In this document: positions 51,661 to 62,522 of the stretch, piece after piece
Layout: every line of letters begins with the position of its first letter
Numbering within the stretch: the first letter of the stretch is position 1
Assembly (NCBI GenBank): GCA_024114885.1
Contig: CP099418.1
Location: forward strand, 62,001 to 126,000
DNA from: Septoria linicola
Lineage: Eukaryota; Ascomycota; Dothideomycetes; Mycosphaerellales; Mycosphaerellaceae
Length of the DNA: 64,000 bases
Reading direction: 5' to 3'
The notes under the pieces: generated by a model
What the model saw: the letters and a program-made list of their open reading frames with translations, nothing else
What the model was told of the DNA's origin: nothing
Databases searched by the model: none
Position numbers and translations under genes: made by a program

Positions 51661-53865
51661 ATGTTGAGGCTCTACGGTCTGAGCCGTCACATCGCGAGAG
51701 CTCTTCGCATCGCCACTCTCACAGAAGAGGCGACGCAGCGTCTGGCTGTCTTTGGCCATCATTTGCCATGTCGTGAGGCACACAAGAGGCGCTTTGGAAG
51801 CGCGGGAACACAATGGCAGGAGGTAGTGGCTGCAAAGGATGTGGCGCTTGAAGGGAAACCTGCAGCGACTGTGCAAACCACAACGCGCGACTTTGCAAAA
51901 ACCCTCCCCATCGTTTGCCCAGGATGTGGTGGCATGAGCCAGACTGTCGACGCAGAAGTGGCAGGATTCTACAGTCCAAAGAAGCGCAACTTGCAGAGGA
52001 AAAGGGAGGAGGCAAAGCAGGATGAGGATCGCATCTTCGAGCAGGCCATGGCGAGGCTGTCGGCAGATGAGCAGACTCTACCTGCTACTCCTGAAGCAGA
52101 GCCAGCAGACATCGACAAGCCACTGCTGTGCGATCGGTGCCACGACTTGATCCATCAATCGAAAGGACAGTCCATTCTGCATCCATCCATGGAGTCCATT
52201 CGCGAGATCATCGAGTCGAGCCCACATCGCGACAACCACATCTATCATGTCCTCGACGCAGCAGACTTTCCAATGTCTCTGATCCCGAATTTGATCTCTA
52301 CACTCGACCTCCCGCGCCTACGGACGCAGAACCGACGATCGAAGAGCAAACAGTATATACGAGGTCGCACGGCAGACATATCATTCATCATCACGAGATC
52401 GGATCTGCTTGCACCACGGAAGGAAGATGTGGATCGATTAATGCCATATCTGCAGGAAGTGCTGCGAGATGCTCTTGGTCGAGCTGGGAAGAACTTGCGT
52501 TTGGGGAACGTCAGATGTGTGAGCGCAAAGCGAGGTTGGTGGACGCCGCAGGTGAAGGAGGAGATATGGAAGAGAGGTGGAGCGGGATGGGTTGTTGGAA
52601 AGGTCAATGTTGGCAAGAGTGCGCTGTTTGAGGTTGTCTACCCGAAAGGACGAGGCGCGAAGCCAGATGCGCAAGTCAAGCTGGACAAAGTGCGGCAACG
52701 AGGGGCTCTGAACCAGCCAGCGGCGGACAAAGTGACGCCTCGGGACCAGCCAGATGACGCAGGCATTGGCGACAGTATGCTCGATGCGGCGGAGTCATGG
52801 CTTGACGCACTGGAACAGCAGCCATCGAGCAGCGGCGGCATGATGAGCAACCAGGGAAAGCAGGATACGCAAGTGCAGGCGCCAGACCGCGGATTTGATG
52901 TATCGTCGGCCGATTCTACAGGTGGCTTTCAATCGCACAGTCCCACGGAGCAGCCATTTATCGAAGAAGAAACTGCAGAGGATGATGAAGATGCAGAGCT
53001 TTCACTCCTCCCTCCGGCTCAGCAGGAAACAGCATATCCACATATGCCCATCGTGTCGTCACTGCCAGGCACCACAGCATCGCCCATCCGCATACCTTTC
53101 GGTAACGGCAAGGGAGAGCTGATCGATCTTCCCGGCGTTCAACGAAGTTCGATGGAAACACACATCAGACCTGAACATAGGAGCTCGCTGGTCATGAAGA
53201 GTCGTATCGTGCCCGAGCAGATCACCCTCCATGCCGGCCGCTCGTTACTCCTCGGCGGCATCATACGCATTACACCCAAGACAGAAGACCTGACCTTCCT
53301 CGTCTACCCTTTTACCCCTCTCACGCCACACGCCGCACGAACAGACAAAGCCATAGCAATCCAGACCGGCTTCAACGAAGATGGAACACCTTACGACGGC
53401 ACCATCGAAAACATCGGCACGGACAGCGCAAAGAAACGTATCAAAAGCGCCGGCACCTTCAAAATCGAATGGGACGCCACCAGTAAACGCACGGGCTCTC
53501 TGACTGACCGCACCGCTGGTAAACGCAAAGTCGACGATCTGCCCTTTATCGTCTACAGCGCTGATATCCTCATCGAAGGCGTAGGATGGGTAGAAATCGC
53601 GTGTCAGGTTCGGAGTAGGAAGAAGAGTCTGCTTTCTGATGCATTCAGTCAACAGATGGGCGTTGATGTCGAAAGCAAGAAGCATGATGATATGCCAGAG
53701 ATTGAGGTCTTCAGTCCCAAGGGCAAATTCATTGGCATCAGAAGACCGATGAATGCGTATATCACTGGCGGGCCGAAGAAAGTAGCCAAGCATGCGGTGA
53801 AGAAGAGGCCTAGGATGAGTATTTCTTATCAGAAGAGGATGGAGGGTGGGAGGAGAGGCTCTTAG
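51661..53865 (+). CDS. gep3: Mitochondrial circularly permuted GTPase (Gep3/NOA1/YqeH type)
   Basis: Single exon, 734 residues from the ATG at 51661. The N-terminus (LRLYGLSRHIARALRIATL) is basic and amphipathic, as for mitochondrial import; the longer open frame begins at a TTG. Two Cys pairs, CPGCGG near 86 and CDRCH near 158, form the treble-clef zinc site. The GTPase motifs come in permuted order: G4-like TRSD near 245, G5-like SAKRGWW, G1 GKVNVGKS near 315, and G3 DLPG near 489. This order defines YqeH/NOA1/Gep3. They assist assembly of the mitochondrial small ribosomal subunit. A long acidic, low-complexity insert separates G1 from G3 (about residues 335-480), longer than I expect in relatives. 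It converges with TSC13 at 114 bp. Confidence 0.9.
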   Translation: MLRLYGLSRHIARALRIATLTEEATQRLAVFGHHLPCREAHKRRFGSAGTQWQEVVAAKDVALEGKPAATVQTTTRDFAKTLPIVCPGCGGMSQTVDAEVAGFYSPKKRNLQRKREEAKQDEDRIFEQAMARLSADEQTLPATPEAEPADIDKPLLCDRCHDLIHQSKGQSILHPSMESIREIIESSPHRDNHIYHVLDAADFPMSLIPNLISTLDLPRLRTQNRRSKSKQYIRGRTADISFIITRSDLLAPRKEDVDRLMPYLQEVLRDALGRAGKNLRLGNVRCVSAKRGWWTPQVKEEIWKRGGAGWVVGKVNVGKSALFEVVYPKGRGAKPDAQVKLDKVRQRGALNQPAADKVTPRDQPDDAGIGDSMLDAAESWLDALEQQPSSSGGMMSNQGKQDTQVQAPDRGFDVSSADSTGGFQSHSPTEQPFIEEETAEDDEDAELSLLPPAQQETAYPHMPIVSSLPGTTASPIRIPFGNGKGELIDLPGVQRSSMETHIRPEHRSSLVMKSRIVPEQITLHAGRSLLLGGIIRITPKTEDLTFLVYPFTPLTPHAARTDKAIAIQTGFNEDGTPYDGTIENIGTDSAKKRIKSAGTFKIEWDATSKRTGSLTDRTAGKRKVDDLPFIVYSADILIEGVGWVEIACQVRSRKKSLLSDAFSQQMGVDVESKKHDDMPEIEVFSPKGKFIGIRRPMNAYITGGPKKVAKHAVKKRPRMSISYQKRMEGGRRGS

Positions 53866-53979
53866 GACACAGATCAAAGAAGATTGAGGTATTCCTCTCT
53901 GTTCTGACATGAGCCGCAAGCTCTCCATCTCACCAATCTCATCCTCTAACCATGACCCCTTCTCGGCACTTCTACCCTC

Positions 53980-55018
53980 TCAAATCACTCCCGGAATCAT
54001 CGCGAACCTCTTCTTCTTATACGACGCCCCTCCCTCCTTCCTATACCTCCTCTCCTTCTTCTGCGCCCACACGGCCATCGTCCCAATCGCAACAGCACTA
54101 AACACCGCCGTCGTCCAACTCCTCGTGATGACAACCATACTCGTCCACGCAAGCGCCTCAAACAAGTAATTCGGGCACGTCACCCAGCTGAACCCCAAAC
54201 CCTGCGGCACACCCCTCTCCGTCCCGCCTGCGGATCGCAGGTTGCGGAGGATGAGATGTGTGTTGAAGTTTCCCAGTTCACCAAAACCATAGAGCGCCAG
54301 CGCGGGATAATCTACCAGTGGAGTGAAGGGTGCAGTAGCCGTAGGATGGGTCGGGGAGTAAATGAAGGATGCAATCAAGACTCCCGCCAAAATCCAATAG
54401 TGCGCGGAGTTTTTGAAAATGTTGGCCGCGGGCATCGTGGCGTTGGAGAAGCGGTGGATGAAGAAAGTTTCGAGTTCGCGTTTGGCGAAGTGCAGGGTTA
54501 TGAGGTAGACGGAGAGGGTTTGGAGGGTGGACGGCGAGGAGGAGGAGGAGGAGTAGATGGTGGAGCGGAAGAGGTAGAAGAGTGGGTGGATGAGCAGCGG
54601 GCCGAGGTATTCGATTATGAAGACGGTGCGCCAGGCGATTTGGAGGCCTGGTGGTGGAGGAGGTCAGTGGGGTTTTCGGAGGTGTGGATGGGAGAGGGAC
54701 GTGGATACCCAAATCTTTGACTTGCACGACACTGCCATCTTTGAGACCGAAGCTGTCGACGGTTTTGTTCTTTTCGTTGGGGACGAATGTGCCGTCTTCT
54801 TTGGTGATGCGCAGGCGGTTGATGTCGAATTGGGCTTCGGCGGCGATGCGGTGGTAGAGGTCGCTGGTGCTGCCTTGCACGTAGATGCTGGTTGATGTGG
54901 GCAGTTTGGGGATTCGCTTGCCTGGGGTGGGTTAGTTGTTTCGGCGTTGATTTTGATACAAGTCGGTACTTGGCCTACCTCTCGGCTTGACCTGCAGAGT
55001 CACTGGTTTGGACGCCAT
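53980..55018 (-). CDS. tsc13: Very-long-chain enoyl-CoA reductase Tsc13
   Basis: Exons 54979-55018, 54709-54921 and 53980-54647 with introns of 57 and 61 nt, 306 residues, as in the family. A ubiquitin-like N-terminal part (DLYHRIAAEAQFDINRLRITKEDG) precedes the multi-helix steroid-reductase domain with HFAKRELETFFIHRFSNATMP, GFGELGNFNTHLILRNLR and the C-terminal GLGFSWVTCPNYLFEALAW. It reduces trans-2-enoyl-CoA in each elongation cycle of very-long-chain fatty acids at the ER, feeding sphingolipid synthesis. It ends in Lys-rich residues. Exon 1 has only 13 codons. The splice phases agree throughout. Confidence 0.95.
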
Positions 55019-56664
55019 GTTGGACAAAAAGTGTTACGTAGATAGAGGAAAGCGTGAGAGAAGGAATCTGGAAGACAGCGAGGCATTGGGCACTTTGGCA
55101 CATGCAACGCATCGGCTTACTTTCGGCCCGCGCTCAGCTGTTCTATTCAATCTTCATGTGCACACCTCTGGCACGTTGCTCTCTGCTGCAGGCTGCCAAA
55201 GGTATCATGGACGCTGCTCAATTCCGAATGTTGATCACGGGCTGTATTCTGATCACATACTTGTGTCACCGCATGCCATCTTCCTCAGTAAGTGCTCCGA
55301 ATTGGCGTTCGTGGCGGCCTCAGCCCACAGGCCCAGATTCAGCCAATGATTCTTCTCCTTCGCAGACAACCACAAAAGACTCGTATGCACACGCAACCTG
55401 CAGGGAGTTGCATGTGGAGCACTGCTTCCTCGAGGAGCGGTGTTGTTGATCCTCTGCCATCCTTTTCATATCTGTCTTCACCGGCTCCTTCAGCCTCGGC
55501 AGTGTCATCCGAGCTGCGAACGAAAGCTGCATGTCAGCTCAATCCCTCCATCTCCCCAATCAGCAGTCGCACGATCCTCATACCCGTCATATCGCGCTTC
55601 TGCCCCACCGCTGGCTGATCGGTGAGAGCGAAAAAGAGGCTGAAGCTATCGAGAACCGATCAGCTCACAGCTCTCAGGGCCACGAGGTGGCTTGCATGCT
55701 CTAGGGTGCTAGCGCCATCATCCCAACCACACAGCGTTCACCTTTTACTGTGCAAGCATGCCCACAAGGCATCTGGATCCTCTTGCCTTCCTACGCCCGC
55801 TCTCTGAGAGGGCGCACGCTCGTCTGCAAGGATGAAGAACGGGACGCCGGTACGTCCGCCCTCAGCCTCAGCTAGAGCTCCCCAAAAGTTAAAAATGCCA
55901 TGCATGCATGCAGAGACCAAAGAGGCTTCAAAGAGGGCGATATTACAAAGGTGGATGTGCTTGCCTTCTTCTGCACCTTACTTTGCTCTCTGTCTGCTCA
56001 TCCTGTATGTTCGTGTTGACTTCTAGTACCTTTGCTTGTGTGAGCGTACCTGCATACCATTGACGAATCACGACACTGCTATTGTACAAGGTACGTCTCA
56101 GTCTCCTTCTGTACTACACTGCACTTGCCTCGTCTGGACTCTCTTGCCAAAATATGGACCTTCCAGCCAGGCAAGAGCCATGGCTGTCCATCTGGCCTGT
56201 CTTCACACAGACGGGCGCAATCGTGGAACAGCATGAATTTGAGCTCCAACCTAAATCACCTATCTCGATGGACGAAGATCAGGAATCTCTGAAGGCAGGA
56301 TTACATGACAGACAGCATGGTGCAAGATCCTGCGGACATCAGTACAAGCAGATGCAGCTTTTGGGGATGCCCTCCAATGGTATGACCGTTGCCAAGCGCG
56401 TCAATGGTGCGACTCTGGAAGAAGCGAAAGGCGATCCGGGTCCAAAAGCAGCAATTGCACGAAGACGGCCGCGCAGGACCAAGCGGGAGCGCGCAGAGCT
56501 CGAAGAGAGACTATGGAAGCCTCTGCCGCCGTTGCGAGATATGGACATTGAGATTTTTCACCCCAAAGAGGATGCTCTCGTTCATGCTGCCACCGAGTAC
56601 TCATCTGTTTTTCGGATGATCGACACCTATGTGAGAGTATGCTGACAGAGTTCGCAGCGCCGAG
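55019..56664. other. Divergent TSC13/ppo intergenic region
   Basis: 1.65 kb upstream of both genes, with many short frames. The only one worth listing, 56154-56645, is entered separately. No repeat or RNA gene seen. Confidence 0.45.
56154..56645 (+). CDS. Possible small protein or upstream ORF of the ppo gene (uncertain)
   Basis: Open frame of 163 codons from an ATG at 56154, ending 19 bp before the ppo start codon. It is basic in the middle (ARRRPRRTKRER) and acidic near both ends, with no domain. The gap to the ppo start is too short for a promoter, so if translated it would be an upstream ORF or part of an unidentified gene. No splice phase links it to the ppo frame. It may well be chance. 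Confidence 0.25.
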   Translation: MDLPARQEPWLSIWPVFTQTGAIVEQHEFELQPKSPISMDEDQESLKAGLHDRQHGARSCGHQYKQMQLLGMPSNGMTVAKRVNGATLEEAKGDPGPKAAIARRRPRRTKRERAELEERLWKPLPPLRDMDIEIFHPKEDALVHAATEYSSVFRMIDTYVRVC

Positions 56665-59600
56665 ATGGATCGTCACGCCAGTAAGAGAGACGTCGCTCAA
56701 CAATCTGAGCATATCATGAACGGCACGCCAATGACAACTCAAACAGAAACGAATGGCGTTAAGCCAACTCCGGAGCCTGAACTATCCACGCTCGACAAGA
56801 TGCGAACGAATGTGCGGCAGTCGATGCAGCAGATGAAGACACTTTTGAACGCAGTCAAAGCGCCCCTACCCTCACAATCTGGTGATGGGTCCTACTTACC
56901 ACAACCGGAGAAGGAAGACATAATGAAAGACCTTGGCGAGATCTTCCGTGACATCCCAAGGCAAGACATCAACGACCTGGACGGACTGCTCAAGGCTGTC
57001 AAGGCCGCCAAGTTCGGACAACCTATGGACGACAAGGAGTATCTTATGGAGAGCATGATTGCCGTCGCTACCAAATTGCCAGACAGCTTTCTTCAAAAGA
57101 AGATCACAGAGACTATGGTGACCACATTATGGGAGGATCTCGAGCACCCTCCGCAGACTCTACTTAGCGACGAGTTCCAGTTTCGTCAACCAGATGGCAG
57201 CAATAACAGTTACAAGTACCCAGAAATTGGCAAAGCTGGAATGCCCTATGCCCGAACAGTGGCTCCAAAAGTCAAGCAAGGAGGTGTGCTGCCAGATCCG
57301 GGGATTCTATTCGACTCTCTCATGGCCCGTAAGGAGGGCAAGCCTGAGAAGCATACCAACCGGATCTCGTCGATGCTCTTCTACCTCGCATCCATCATTA
57401 TTCACGACATCTTTCGAACAGACCACACGGACTACAACAAGTCTAACACTTCGTCATACCTCGATCTTGCTCCATTATATGGCTCAAATTGGGAAGAACA
57501 AAAGCGCATGCGAACGTTCAAAGATGGCAAGATCAAGCCGGACTGCTTTTCCGAAACACGACTACTCACTTTTCCACCTGGCGTCGGAGCGATGCTAATT
57601 TGTTTCAATCGCTATCACAACTATGTGGTTGAGCAGCTTGCATCAATCAATGAGGACGGCAGGTTCAGCGTGAACCCAAAGAAGCCTACCGTCGACCGAT
57701 ATGGTGCACAGGGCTTGGACAAGCGTGATGATGACTTGTTTCAGACTGCCCGTCTTGTGACGTGTGGTCTGTACGTCAACATCATTCTTATAGGTAAGTC
57801 TGAGAAGTGGATTGGGACGAGATGGGTGCTGACCTGCGACAGACTACGTTCGAACTATCCTAAACTTGAACCGAACAGACGACAACTGGCAGCTCGACCC
57901 TCGAATCAATATCGCTGATGGACCTCCTGTCGGTACTGGCAATCAGTGTGCAGCCGAATTCAACCTTGTCTACCGTTGGCATTCTGCGGTCTCTCATAAA
58001 GACGACTTGTGGACGCAGCAACTGTTCAAGGAGATGTTTCCAAGCGTGACGCCAACAGAAGCAGCGAAGCCGGAACACATGTACAAGTTCCTCGGCATGC
58101 TGAAAGAAGTGCAGGAAAAGACAGAGGTCAAGGAGCCTAACGAACGTGACTTTCCTGCTCTCAAAGAAGAAAAGCTGAACCGCGTCAAGGCAGGTCCGTT
58201 CGCTGGCAGATATGAGGACGACGACATCGCGGATCTGCTGGTCAGTAGTATCGAGGACTGTGCAAACGCCATGGGTCCACAGCAGGTCCCTGTCGTCATG
58301 AAGGCGATTGAAATTCTGGGCATTCAGCAGGCGAGGACATGGAAGTGTGCGACGCTCAACGAGATGCGCAAGCACTTTCACCTCACGCCACACGAGACGT
58401 TCGAGTCCATCACTGACAACAAGGAGGTTGCCGAGGCTCTGCGACATCTCTACGACACTCCAGATCAGGTGGAGCTGTACCCGGGGCTGGTGGTGGAAGA
58501 CGCGAAAGATCCAAAGCTGCCAGGATCGGGTCTCTGCCCATCATACACAACATCTCGAGGTGTACTTTCTGATGCTGTCGCACTTGTCCGCGGTGACAGA
58601 TTCTACACCAGCTCTTACACTCCGGCACTACTGACGAACTGGGGCTACCAGGAGGCTTCCTCGGATCTCACGATCGACAACGGTTGTGTCTTTTATAAGC
58701 TGTTCCTGCGCGCACTGCCAAACAGCTTTAACCCGGCGTCCACCTATGTCCACTACCCCATGACTGTACCGGATGAGATGCACACCATCCTCAAGGGTCT
58801 TAACAAGGCACACTTGTACAATTTCGATAAGCCTACCGAGAGCCACCATCCAGTGGTGCTCTTCTCCGCGGCTGCTGCGAAGACAGTAACTGAAGATCAG
58901 ACTACTTTCAATGTCACCTGGGGACCTGCAATGGAGTTCCTCATGGGTCCTAAAGCCAGGAACTTTATGCTTGCTGGGGATGGTCCTAAGAATGCTGAGT
59001 CCCGGGCCGTCATGGAGAAGGCCATGTTCCAAGGCGGATCGTCTCGAGCCATTCCTAAGGGAAACGAGAAGTGGCTCAAGGCTGTTCGTGATTTCTACGA
59101 ACAAAAGACTACGGAACTGCTCAAGGACAAATCGTACAAGCTTGCTGGTGTCAACTATGTTGATATCATCCGAGATGTCAGCAACATGGCGCATGTTCAT
59201 TTCGGCAGTGAGCTTTTCAGCCTGCCGCTAAAGACAAAGGAGTTTACTAGAGGGATATTTACGGAGGCGCAGATGTACCTCATCATGGCTGCGGTGGGTT
59301 GTACTGCGAAGCAGAGGTGTGATGACGTGCTGATTGCTTACAGGTCTTCATTTGTGTATTCTTCGATCTTGACCCACCAAAGTCTTTCCCTCTCCGCATG
59401 AAGGCTCGTGCTGCGTGTCAGCAGCTAGGCGCGCTCATGAAGCTGCAGGTGGAGAGCATTAAGAGGACTGGTGAGGAAAATTTTCTGCGATGAATGCTCA
59501 CTGCTAAAACATCATACAGGCCGCATCGCGGAAATGCTCATCGATGCTATCAAGCCCAACGATGGACCACTTGGAGACTACGGCGTGCATATGATCTCTC

Positions 59601-60417
59601 AGCTTATCAAAGCCAATCCTAACATGGATGTCGATGAGCTTGTCTGGGGCAACATCATGGGAACCGTTGGCGGCATGGTGCCCAACCAAGGCCAGCTCTT
59701 CGGACAAGCGCTGGACTACTTCTTCACTGAGGGCAAAGAGCATCTGTCTGAGATCAATCGCCTGGCCAAGCTGGACACTCCCGAGGCCGATGACTTGCTG
59801 ATGCACTATCTCATGGAAGGTGCAAGACTGAGTGGTGAGACTGGCGCGTTCCGCTATGCGACAAAGGACATCACGATTGTTGATGATACCGGACTTGAGA
59901 ATCTTCCAGGCAGCGACAAGGGCAAGGTCACTCACAACTTGAAGAAGGGCGACACAGTCATGGTCAACTTCAAAGCCGCATCCCGAGATCCGCGAGCATT
60001 CCCAAATCCTGACAAGCTTGATCTCACCCGGCCATTCGACAGCTACCTCATGCTGGGCCACGGAGCACATCAATGTCTTGGTCTACCTATGACGCGAGTG
60101 GCACTGACGACAATGCTCAAGGTCATTGGACGACTAGACAACCTTCGAGCTGCGCCTGTGGCTATTGGGCATAGAAGTGAGCCGCATACTGTGAAGAAGG
60201 TCGTCAAGGAGTTTGTCCCAGGTGATTCGAAGGTCTTGCCTGAGAGCTGGCATTATCATCTCTATTTGACAGAGGATTGGGATCAGGTGAGACTACCAAT
60301 ACTGCCTGGCTGTGTGGGTTGATTGCTGATGTGTGTTTGTTGCAGTACTTCCCGTTCCCGACTTCGCTGAAGATTTCGTGGGATGGGCCGATTCCTGAGG
60401 TGAAGAGGAGGTCGTGA
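56665..60417 (+). CDS. ppo: Psi-producing oxygenase / linoleate diol synthase (heme dioxygenase-P450 fusion)
   Basis: Five exons: 56665-57793, 57843-59293, 59344-59470, 59520-60286 and 60346-60417 (introns 49, 50, 49 and 59 nt), 1181 residues. The N-terminal two-thirds is an animal-peroxidase-type dioxygenase, including FYLASIIIHDIFRTDH, CFNRYHNYVVEQL and the catalytic Tyr/proximal His motif YRWH near residue 421. The C-terminal third is P450-like, with heme loop LGHGAHQCLG and Cys near 1087. Retention of that Cys argues for an active diol synthase/isomerase (PpoA-like) rather than a PpoC-like enzyme that lacks it. It makes hydroperoxides and dihydroxy fatty acids (oxylipins) from linoleate/oleate that steer sporulation. 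All phases agree. Which Ppo class (5,8- or other regiospecificity) cannot be told. Confidence 0.93.
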
Positions 60418-61430
60418 AGGGGACAAGATTGATTAAATTTAATGAGGTTCTGGCAGTGGAAGCTGGAGGACTTCTTGCTTTGCCTGGGGCGCGAACTATT
60501 TCTTCGACTATTGATCGAACGCATACTGTGTAAGATGTCAGACAATTGAGCTCTGTTGGCCATCCTCTGCGAACACGGAATTGATGCCGCCTGGCTTCCG
60601 GACCCCATTACAGGACTAGCCCGAGTGGTTACTCTCTCCTGTCATTCCATCCTGTCTTCAAGTCCTTCATCAGTCACCGCAATCGTGGGCAACACTTCCA
60701 CAAGCCTTGATGAAGCACCACAAGACCGCAGCAACAACTGTAGCACCATCAGCTCGCCGGCGCTCGCTAGACCACTTTGCGTGATACTGATCGGCATTAG
60801 ACCCCTCTCCTGATCGTTCGCACTGGCGCAAAACACTTTCGAGGATCACCAAGCTTTTGATAGATAAGCAACATAAGTTGAGAAACCACCACCACTAAGC
60901 ATGGCTGGTCAAACACGAGCTATAGCCTATAGACTGCACTTCCTGGCGTACGGACAGAACCAATTGAAGTTCATGAAGATCTGCTGCTCCGGCACAACAC
61001 CGAGGTCCTCAGCTGAATAGCACTATCACGAGTGAATCCGCAAGCCAGTAACATTTGCGCTTGGCTTTGTGCTAATGCTGTTTTGAGTGCTTGCAGTACC
61101 TAGTTTGTACATACTTGCTGAGAGCCGAAGTCATCGAGACATGACCAAGCCATGTTTTCGCAAACAGGCCAAGAACAACAACGCAACAATTGGAAGCACA
61201 GCGAGATCGCCGGCTATTTCGCAAAACATGCACTCTTGCAGCTAACCAGACCTCGCGAATGCGACATGTCGAAAGTAGTCGAACAGACTTCGATCAAATC
61301 GATAGGCGATTGCGGCAATCACTTGTTCAGTGTGCTGAATTGTAGCTCAGGACTATATAGTCCACGAGATTTTCCTTACAGCCATCGGTTGCTGGACCTG
61401 CATTTCTATCTCACAGCCTTAACGACCATC
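60418..61430. other. Intergenic region
   Basis: 3' flank of ppo and promoter region of the secreted-protein gene. No gene, repeat or RNA recognised. Confidence 0.45.
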
Positions 61431-62522
61431 ATGTTCTCCATTCTATCTTTCGCCTCCTTGGCGCTCATCGCGTCTACAGTCTCGGGGCCAGAAGTGCACC
61501 ACCGAAGAACGAATCCGGACCTCTCGACAAGTCGGCGTTGGTGCGACTGCTCTGCTCGACTCTGTCGCGACGGCCTGCTAACATGTGTATGCTCTAGCCT
61601 ACAGCGCGAAGGGGCTTGGTGCTTCAGCAGAACCGTTCAAGCTTGTAGGTCTACCCGGATCCCTGCGTTTGTAGAGAGCACGGCTTACGAGATTTGCGTA
61701 GGTCCCGTGGGGTGCACCAGACTCTGCAGGCACTTGTCTCACTACCATGCGAGTCGCACGTGAGCGCCGTTGACTGCCAAATGTCCCTAACACCCTTCTC
61801 AGCATTCCTAATGGTCTTGGCTGTGCCATCCCAGTCGCCACCACCGGCGCCGGCACCTATCAGTTCGCGGGTGTGTCCAGATCTTCGCGGCTGGCAGAGT
61901 GCATGCAGCCAATCCATCGTAGTCGAGACTCGCCAGGTCTTTAACAACTTGACTGTGACTGAAGCACGACGTTAGTCAGCCAAATCCACATTTCCAGCAT
62001 GATCGCTGACGACTTCCAGCTTTCGACAACGGCACTGTCCTTCTGAGCGTCGAGATCCGCCTCGGTGCCCGCGAGTTCATTCCTGTACGAAGCCAGCTGC
62101 TCAACACTACCGCATAATACTGACTTCAATGCCAGGCTCCAGCAACCTTCCACGGATACGTCTACATGGACTACAGCACCGAATGCCGCATCTACGCCGC
62201 CCGAGCTTACGCGGATGTACTCACTTTTGTGTTCAACCAGCTGGTCTCGATTGGAGTACCGAATGGAGGCGCCGGTCCTGTATGCAAGCAGTTGCCGGTT
62301 GGTGGTCAGAAGCGCGAGGCTATTGATTTCGTGGCTGGAGTTGGAAAGAGCAAGCGATTTACGGATAACACCGCTCAGGCTGCTGTTCGTCTAGTCGTGA
62401 AATCGAAAGAACCTTACATCTGTCTCGCTTCAAACCCCCCGTGCGCTGGAGCTGCGGATCGTGCACTGTCTTCGCGTGAAGCAGACGCGGCATGCTTCAT
62501 CTTGCTGCCGGTGCCAGGGTGA
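61431..62522 (+). CDS. Unrecognised secreted protein, intron-rich (model provisional)
   Basis: Favoured model: 61431-61540, 61598-61644, 61702-61759, 61803-61870, 61923-61970, 62020-62084 and 62136-62522, giving 260 residues with all phases consistent. The N-terminus MFSILSFASLALIASTVSG is a classic secretion signal. The last three introns (52, 49 and 51 nt) are strongly supported by GT-AG ends and, for the last two, CTGAC branch sites; the 43-nt intron before them has CCTAACA and TTCTCAG. The 3' exon encodes a compact domain with YMDYSTECRIYAARAYADVL and four to five Cys. About eleven Cys are spread over the mature chain. The first three exons are less certain: an alternative donor at 61537 with no intron at 61871 also keeps frame. 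I recognise no family. Its 3' end overlaps the opposite-strand P450 by 26 bp. Confidence 0.5.
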
